Origin: Flavobacterium sp. MDT1-60
Lineage (GTDB): Bacteria; Bacteroidota; Bacteroidia; Flavobacteriales; Flavobacteriaceae
Direction: 5' to 3'
Length of the DNA: 64,000 nucleotides
Assembly (NCBI RefSeq): GCF_014844035.1
Contig: NZ_CP062159.1
Span: 3,968,001 to 4,032,000, forward strand
The notes below the pieces were generated by a model, which saw nothing but the letters and a program-made list of their open reading frames with translations, was not told where the DNA came from and did not search any database. Positions 61,919 to 64,000 of the stretch are shown in pieces; position 1 is the first letter of the stretch; every line of letters begins with the position of its first letter. Made by a program: the position numbers and the translations under genes.

Positions 61919-62005
61919 CTATAGAGATAGCATCCGTACTTCGGGAGAAGTTACAGGAGAGTTTGTCCGTGACAAAGAAGTTATATGTAAACTTATTTTA
62001 TTCAT
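61919..62005 (-). CDS. 28-residue leader peptide of arginine unit, predicted leaderless
   Basis: An ATG at 62005 opens a 28-codon frame that ends in TAG at 61919. The ATG is 5 bp after the -7 promoter element, so the mRNA should begin at or next to it. The peptide contains two arginines (codons 13 and 24) and both are CGG, a codon seldom used in AT-rich flavobacterial genes. Small hairpins surround each CGG: TTTGTC-ACG-GACAAA (61962-61976) and ACTTC-TCCC-GAAGT (61938-61951). This suggests ribosome stalling on arginine codons as a sensor. The segment is more GC-rich than its flanks. Confidence 0.55.
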   Translation of the reverse strand: MNKISLHITSLSRTNSPVTSPEVRMLSL

Positions 62006-62010
62006 CGGTG

Positions 62011-62038
62011 CAAAAGTACACTATTTTTTTATTTACAA
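62011..62038 (-). promoter_or_regulatory. Promoter of the arginine/proline unit
   Basis: On the minus strand TTG (62036-62038), a 17-bp spacer and TACTTTTG (62011-62018) fit the Bacteroidota promoter. Predicted transcription start is close to 62005, the ATG of the leader peptide. Confidence 0.75.
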
Positions 62039-62092
62039 AACAAAAAAATAAAATTCTAACATTTTTTTATCGTAATGTTATTTTTGTGAAAC

Positions 62093-62133
62093 ACTAAGAT
62101 TCTAAGATGCTAAGGTTCTGAGGTTTTTCTAAA
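62093..62133. repeat. Word-repeat tract CTAAGATTCTAAGATGCTAAGG
   Basis: Four imperfect 8 to 9-bp words (CTAAGATT, CTAAGATG, CTAAGGTT, CTGAGGTT) follow each other upstream of the arginine promoter. Apart from this and the terminator at 62247-62280, the stretch 62039-62302 shows nothing I can name. Confidence 0.7.
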
Positions 62134-62246
62134 AGTCATATTTTTATAAAAATTCCAAACTAAGTAATATGATTCAACAACCAAAGCATTGACCTGAGGT
62201 TGAAACTCACAAATTAAAACCTGAAAATTGAAACAAGACAAACCAA

Positions 62247-62280
62247 AAAACCCGATAGTTACTAATAACTATCGGGTTTT
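62247..62280 (-). terminator. Terminator of M1 peptidase gene
   Basis: A 15-bp perfect stem (AAAACCCGATAGTTA / TAACTATCGGGTTTT) with a CTAA loop, followed on the minus strand by further T, lies 22 bp after the stop at 62303. Confidence 0.95.
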
Positions 62281-62302
62281 AAATAATTTATATCTTTACT
62301 AT

Positions 62303-64000
62303 TTAATTCTTGGTAAACGGAATTACTTGTCCATTTCCTAAAACGATCATATCAAATCCTGTCTTAGCTTCATTAAATCTGAACTTTAGACCAGCACTTT
62401 TTGACTGAAAAGTATCTTTTTCTCCAGCAACCGGCTCAACAGAAAATTTTGGATAGTTTGTTATTTCTACACTAAGAACGCTGCTTTTCTCTGTAATTTC
62501 AATTTTTAAAGGTGCTTTTGCAGTCGAGTAAATCCCAACATAAGCATCTAAAATGATATCTTTCTCTATTATTCCTTTTGTTGCTGTCCAAACATTATTG
62601 CTTTCGTTATAATCTGGAAAAACATGATCAGGATCTAGTGTTACACTTTCAATCTCTTCTGTAGAATTATGTTTGAAAGACCATTCATTGTTACGCTGCC
62701 AAATTTCAACAGGCAATTTAACCCTGGTTACTTTTCCACTTTTCGTTTTTACATCCAAAATAATTGGCATTGGCATTTTATCGAAATTTTCAACCGTAAT
62801 TATAACTCCTTTTGATGGGTCGTTTTTCACATATTTAATAGAATTAATTCCCTGATCAAATCTCCAGTTATTTACAAACCAGCTTCTCCAAAACCAACTT
62901 AAATCTTCTCCGGCAACATTTTCAATTGTTCTGAAAAAATCGTCAGGAGTTGGATGTTTGTAAGCCCAACGTTCAACATAAGTACGCAATGCTTTATCAA
63001 AACGTTCTTGTCCTAAAACCTGTTCTCTTAAAATTGTTAATCCTGCACTTGGTTTTACATAACATAAAACTCCAATATTAGCTTCTTTCATATTATCAGG
63101 AGAACTCATAATAGTTTCTAATTTTGGACTAGTTAAATACTCCACATCTTCATGAAGATCTGAAGTCTTTTGCTTGTATTCTCCATTATTAAAATCAAAA
63201 GAACTTACAGAATTAATAAAAGTATTAAAACCTTCGTCCATCCAGGCAAATAAACGTTCGTTTGAACCAACAATCATAGGAAACCAAATATGTCCGAATT
63301 CGTGATCTGTAACTCCCCATAGATCATCACCTTTAGATTTCCATCCGCAGAAAACAATACCAGGATATTCCATTCCGCCTTCATTTCCTGCCACATTTGT
63401 CGCAGCCGGATAAGGATATTCAAACCATCTTTTTGAATAATTTTCGATTGATGATTTTACATATTCTGTAGAACGACCGTAAGCATCATTTCCAGCACTT
63501 TCAACAGGGTATGCTGATAATGCTAGTGATTTTTTACCACTTGGTAAGTTTATTTTTGCTCCGTCTAAGATAAAAGCTGCAGAGGATGCCCACGAAAAAT
63601 CACGGGCATTTTTAATTTGATAATGCCAGGTTTTTTCAGCTATTGCATTTGTATTTGCTGTAGCAGCAACTTCTTCTGCAGTACGAATCATAACCGTTTT
63701 ATCGCTTTGTGAAGCAGCTTTATAACGTTTAAACTGTTCTGCAGGCAAGACTTCTGCTCCGTTTAACAATTCCCCTGAACCTACAACATAGTGATTGGCA
63801 GGTACTGTAATTTTTACATCAAAATTACCATACTCTAAATAAAACTCAGAAGCTCCTAAATATGGTGCAGTATTCCACCCTCTTACATCATCATACACAC
63901 ACATACGTGGATACCATTGTGCAATCGTGAAGATTTTTCCGTTTTTAGTTTCTAAAACCCCCATTCTGTCAGATCCTTCAAAAGGCGCTATAAATGAAAA
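62303..64000 (-). CDS. M1-family metallopeptidase, 5' end outside window
   Basis: The frame is open to the right edge: before the internal ATG at 63964 it continues with [15 protein letters not shown], so the true start lies beyond the window. The zinc site HEFGH with the third ligand in FAWMDEGF 18 residues later, and the GAMEN-like GGMEYPG exopeptidase motif are all present. M1 enzymes remove N-terminal residues from peptides. The C-terminal part (after about 330 visible residues) is beta-rich. Related flavobacterial proteins are exported; the signal peptide would be outside the window. Confidence 0.92.
   Translation of the reverse strand, partial: FSFIAPFEGSDRMGVLETKNGKIFTIAQWYPRMCVYDDVRGWNTAPYLGASEFYLEYGNFDVKITVPANHYVVGSGELLNGAEVLPAEQFKRYKAASQSDKTVMIRTAEEVAATANTNAIAEKTWHYQIKNARDFSWASSAAFILDGAKINLPSGKKSLALSAYPVESAGNDAYGRSTEYVKSSIENYSKRWFEYPYPAATNVAGNEGGMEYPGIVFCGWKSKGDDLWGVTDHEFGHIWFPMIVGSNERLFAWMDEGFNTFINSVSSFDFNNGEYKQKTSDLHEDVEYLTSPKLETIMSSPDNMKEANIGVLCYVKPSAGLTILREQVLGQERFDKALRTYVERWAYKHPTPDDFFRTIENVAGEDLSWFWRSWFVNNWRFDQGINSIKYVKNDPSKGVIITVENFDKMPMPIILDVKTKSGKVTRVKLPVEIWQRNNEWSFKHNSTEEIESVTLDPDHVFPDYNESNNVWTATKGIIEKDIILDAYVGIYSTAKAPLKIEITEKSSVLSVEITNYPKFSVEPVAGEKDTFQSKSAGLKFRFNEAKTGFDMIVLGNGQVIPFTKN

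Noticed and set aside
61879..62097. 72-codon plus-strand frame across the arginine promoter and leader
   Set aside because: It runs antisense over the promoter and leader peptide. The end is low-complexity AT sequence, and no promoter or terminator fits it.

Overview
The window looks like chromosomal DNA of a Flavobacterium-type member of the Bacteroidota. The evidence is an AT-rich base composition, several promoters of the Bacteroidota form TTG-N17..21-TAnnTTTG, a pectate lyase ending in a type IX secretion (T9SS) sorting tail, an arginine pathway that runs through acylated citrulline, and many short palindromic intergenic repeats. No rRNA, tRNA, insertion sequence, phage, CRISPR array or origin was seen. 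Most genes are ordinary chromosomal metabolism.

Layout. (1) 1-1656: a family 2 glycosidase cut by the window edge. (2) 1879-4868: a chromate-resistance cluster in which the ChrB sensor domain is fused to an AraC DNA-binding domain, with an unknown gene, a small outer-membrane-like protein and the ChrA transporter. (3) 5049-7591: a small membrane protein, an exported thioredoxin, and a leaderless arsR-like gene followed by an Old Yellow Enzyme reductase. (4) 7888-18396: sugar-related genes: an acyltransferase, a DUF1349 protein, two exported GH3 beta-glucosidases, a membrane-bound DUF6377 regulator, a CHMI-like isomerase and a Nudix-type regulator whose catalytic motif is degraded. (5) 18517-29681: an acyl-CoA dehydrogenase, an EamA exporter divergent from a MocR regulator, bestrophin, a universal stress protein, a two-component system, an outer-membrane barrel and a pentapeptide-repeat protein. 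(6) 29695-41921: a lipoprotein, a GNAT enzyme, guaC, miaE, glyA, fumarylacetoacetase, the two enzymes of agmatine-to-putrescine conversion (aguA, aguB), a choice-of-anchor lipoprotein, an OmpA protein and a small lipoprotein. (7) 42304-50562: a DUF808 membrane protein, a 39-residue membrane peptide, clpB, ytxJ, a pair of multi-pass membrane proteins and a secreted pectate lyase.

(8) 50639-62038 is one long minus-strand unit for arginine and proline synthesis: a GNAT protein (candidate N-acylglutamate synthase), argG, argC, argD, proA, proB, argF', argB, an M20 deacylase and argH. Its promoter lies at 62011-62038. The predicted transcript starts at the ATG of a 28-codon peptide that carries two CGG arginine codons, which suggests an arginine-sensing leader. 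Nearly every gap in this unit is filled by a different palindromic or word-repeat element. (9) 62303-64000 is an M1 metallopeptidase cut by the right edge.

The items most worth checking are the leaderless arginine leader peptide with its 320-nt leader, the GNAT gene as the missing first arginine enzyme, the ChrB-AraC fusion with a palindrome inside its promoter, the leaderless arsR with an operator-like repeat in the promoter spacer, and the recurrent intergenic repeat families.
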